Positions 63,594-64,000 of a stretch of 64,000 bases of DNA are shown piece after piece; the first letter of the stretch is position 1, and the number at the start of each line of letters is the position of its first letter. This DNA is from Geobacter sp. OR-1 (GTDB taxonomy: Bacteria > Desulfobacterota > Desulfuromonadia > Geobacterales > DSM-12255): NCBI RefSeq assembly GCF_000813145.1, contig NZ_BAZF01000002.1, positions 186,001-250,000 on the forward strand, written 5' to 3'. The notes beneath the pieces are model-generated. The model saw only the letters and a program-made list of their open reading frames with translations, ran no database searches and was not told where the DNA came from. The position numbers and the translations under genes are program-made.

Positions 63594-64000
63594 AACCATG
63601 CCAGCATCATCATCTCCTGTACTGACCTCGCCACTTGCAGACCTGGAGGCAAGGCTTACGGGATATCAACCGGCAACCCGTGTCAAGGAGCGTGGGATGG
63701 TCGTTGCCGTGGGTGATGGTGTGGCATGGATTCGCTGCCTTCCCTCAGCGGCTCTCGATGATGTCATCGCCCTGGAAGATGGCAGCCGGGCGCTGGTCTT
63801 CCATCTGGGCAAAGAACTGGTAGGCGCCATACTGCTCAAACAGACCGACCGCCTCACCGCCGGAACCGGAGCGCTGCTGTCCGGTGCCAGACCGACGGTT
63901 CCCGTGGGCGACCCACTGCTTGGAAGAGTCGTGGATCCATTGGGCCATCCGCTCGATGGTCTGCCGGCTCCGGTTAACTGCACACGCCGTGAGATCTTCG
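63583..64000 (+). CDS. atpA: N-ATPase alpha subunit (cut by window end)
   Basis: Only 139 residues lie inside the window. From the ATG at 63583 the N-terminal beta-barrel reads LADLEARLTGYQPATRVKER, MVVAVGDGVAWI, GKELVGAILLKQ and VPVGDPLLGRVVDPLGHPLD, as in ATPase alpha. The gene continues past the end; atpG is expected after it. Confidence 0.93.
   Translation, partial: MATETMPASSSPVLTSPLADLEARLTGYQPATRVKERGMVVAVGDGVAWIRCLPSAALDDVIALEDGSRALVFHLGKELVGAILLKQTDRLTAGTGALLSGARPTVPVGDPLLGRVVDPLGHPLDGLPAPVNCTRREIF

Overview
The window looks like chromosomal DNA of an anaerobic, metal- and metalloid-metabolising bacterium, most likely a Geobacter-type member of the Desulfuromonadota. The grounds are a multihaem class III cytochrome, an aldehyde:ferredoxin oxidoreductase, Hdr-type iron-sulfur proteins, a triple-Cys-type arsenic operon and an N-type ATPase operon. 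This is inference from gene content; no rRNA or other taxonomic marker is present.

Region 1 (1-5.4 kb, all minus strand) is ordinary core DNA: gmd and fcl for GDP-deoxyhexose synthesis (fcl carries an apparent one-base frameshift), a PglK/MsbA-type ABC exporter, and aroE-aroK. Region 2 (5.4-12.1 kb) is a metabolic insert with an MFS transporter, cysteine hydrolase, GNAT, GlxA-type regulator, membrane hydroxylase, Old Yellow Enzyme and YgiD-type dioxygenase. It is flanked by two hairpin plus tRNA-3'-end remnants; a third, longer one (a tRNA-Gly 3' half) sits at 13.9 kb. Region 3 (12.1-13.7 kb) is a graveyard with a shortened antitoxin-like regulator, a frameshifted ADP-ribosyltransferase-like fragment and a doubly frameshifted secreted nuclease. 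Region 4 (14.0-22.9 kb, plus strand) is an integrative conjugative element module: tyrosine recombinase, IHF-alpha-like protein, lytic transglycosylase, a NusA-like S1/KH protein, coupling ATPase, HD-domain MobH-like protein, TraF and TraH. It stops abruptly, without TraG or the other F-type transfer genes.

Region 5 (23.0-31.9 kb, minus strand) is the most striking part: a TtrA/TtrB-family molybdenum oxyanion reductase with a small three-haem cytochrome, followed on the same strand by a PstS-like phosphate-family binding protein, a large methyl-accepting chemoreceptor and a PhnD/AioX-like lipoprotein. Region 6 (32.0-43.3 kb, plus) is a long arsenic resistance run: arsR, arsC, acr3, two universal stress proteins, TauE/SafE, arsA, two arsD copies, a MarR regulator and a set of thiol-redox membrane proteins (CcdA-like, thioredoxin, VKOR-DsbA, CcdA). 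A palindrome lying exactly in the spacer between the -35 and -10 boxes recurs at three promoters: the reductase operon, arsC and an HdrA-like gene. This ties region 5 to arsenic control.

Region 7 (43.3-64 kb, plus) holds an HdrA-like small protein (a second copy lies at 57 kb), a ZIP transporter, two Hsp20s, a diguanylate cyclase, NRDE, anti-sigma and AhpD-like proteins; then aldehyde:ferredoxin oxidoreductase, a CCG-domain protein, TatA and molybdopterin genes (mobA, mobB, modE-like, moeA, moaA, MOSC). After these come an ArsF-family protein, SufC/SufBD-like genes, a ferredoxin, and an N-ATPase operon (atpD-C-Q-B-E-F-A) running off the end. The molybdopterin and TatA genes could supply and export the Mo reductase of region 5. 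The N-ATPase lacks atpR, and its c subunit lacks one Na+ ligand.
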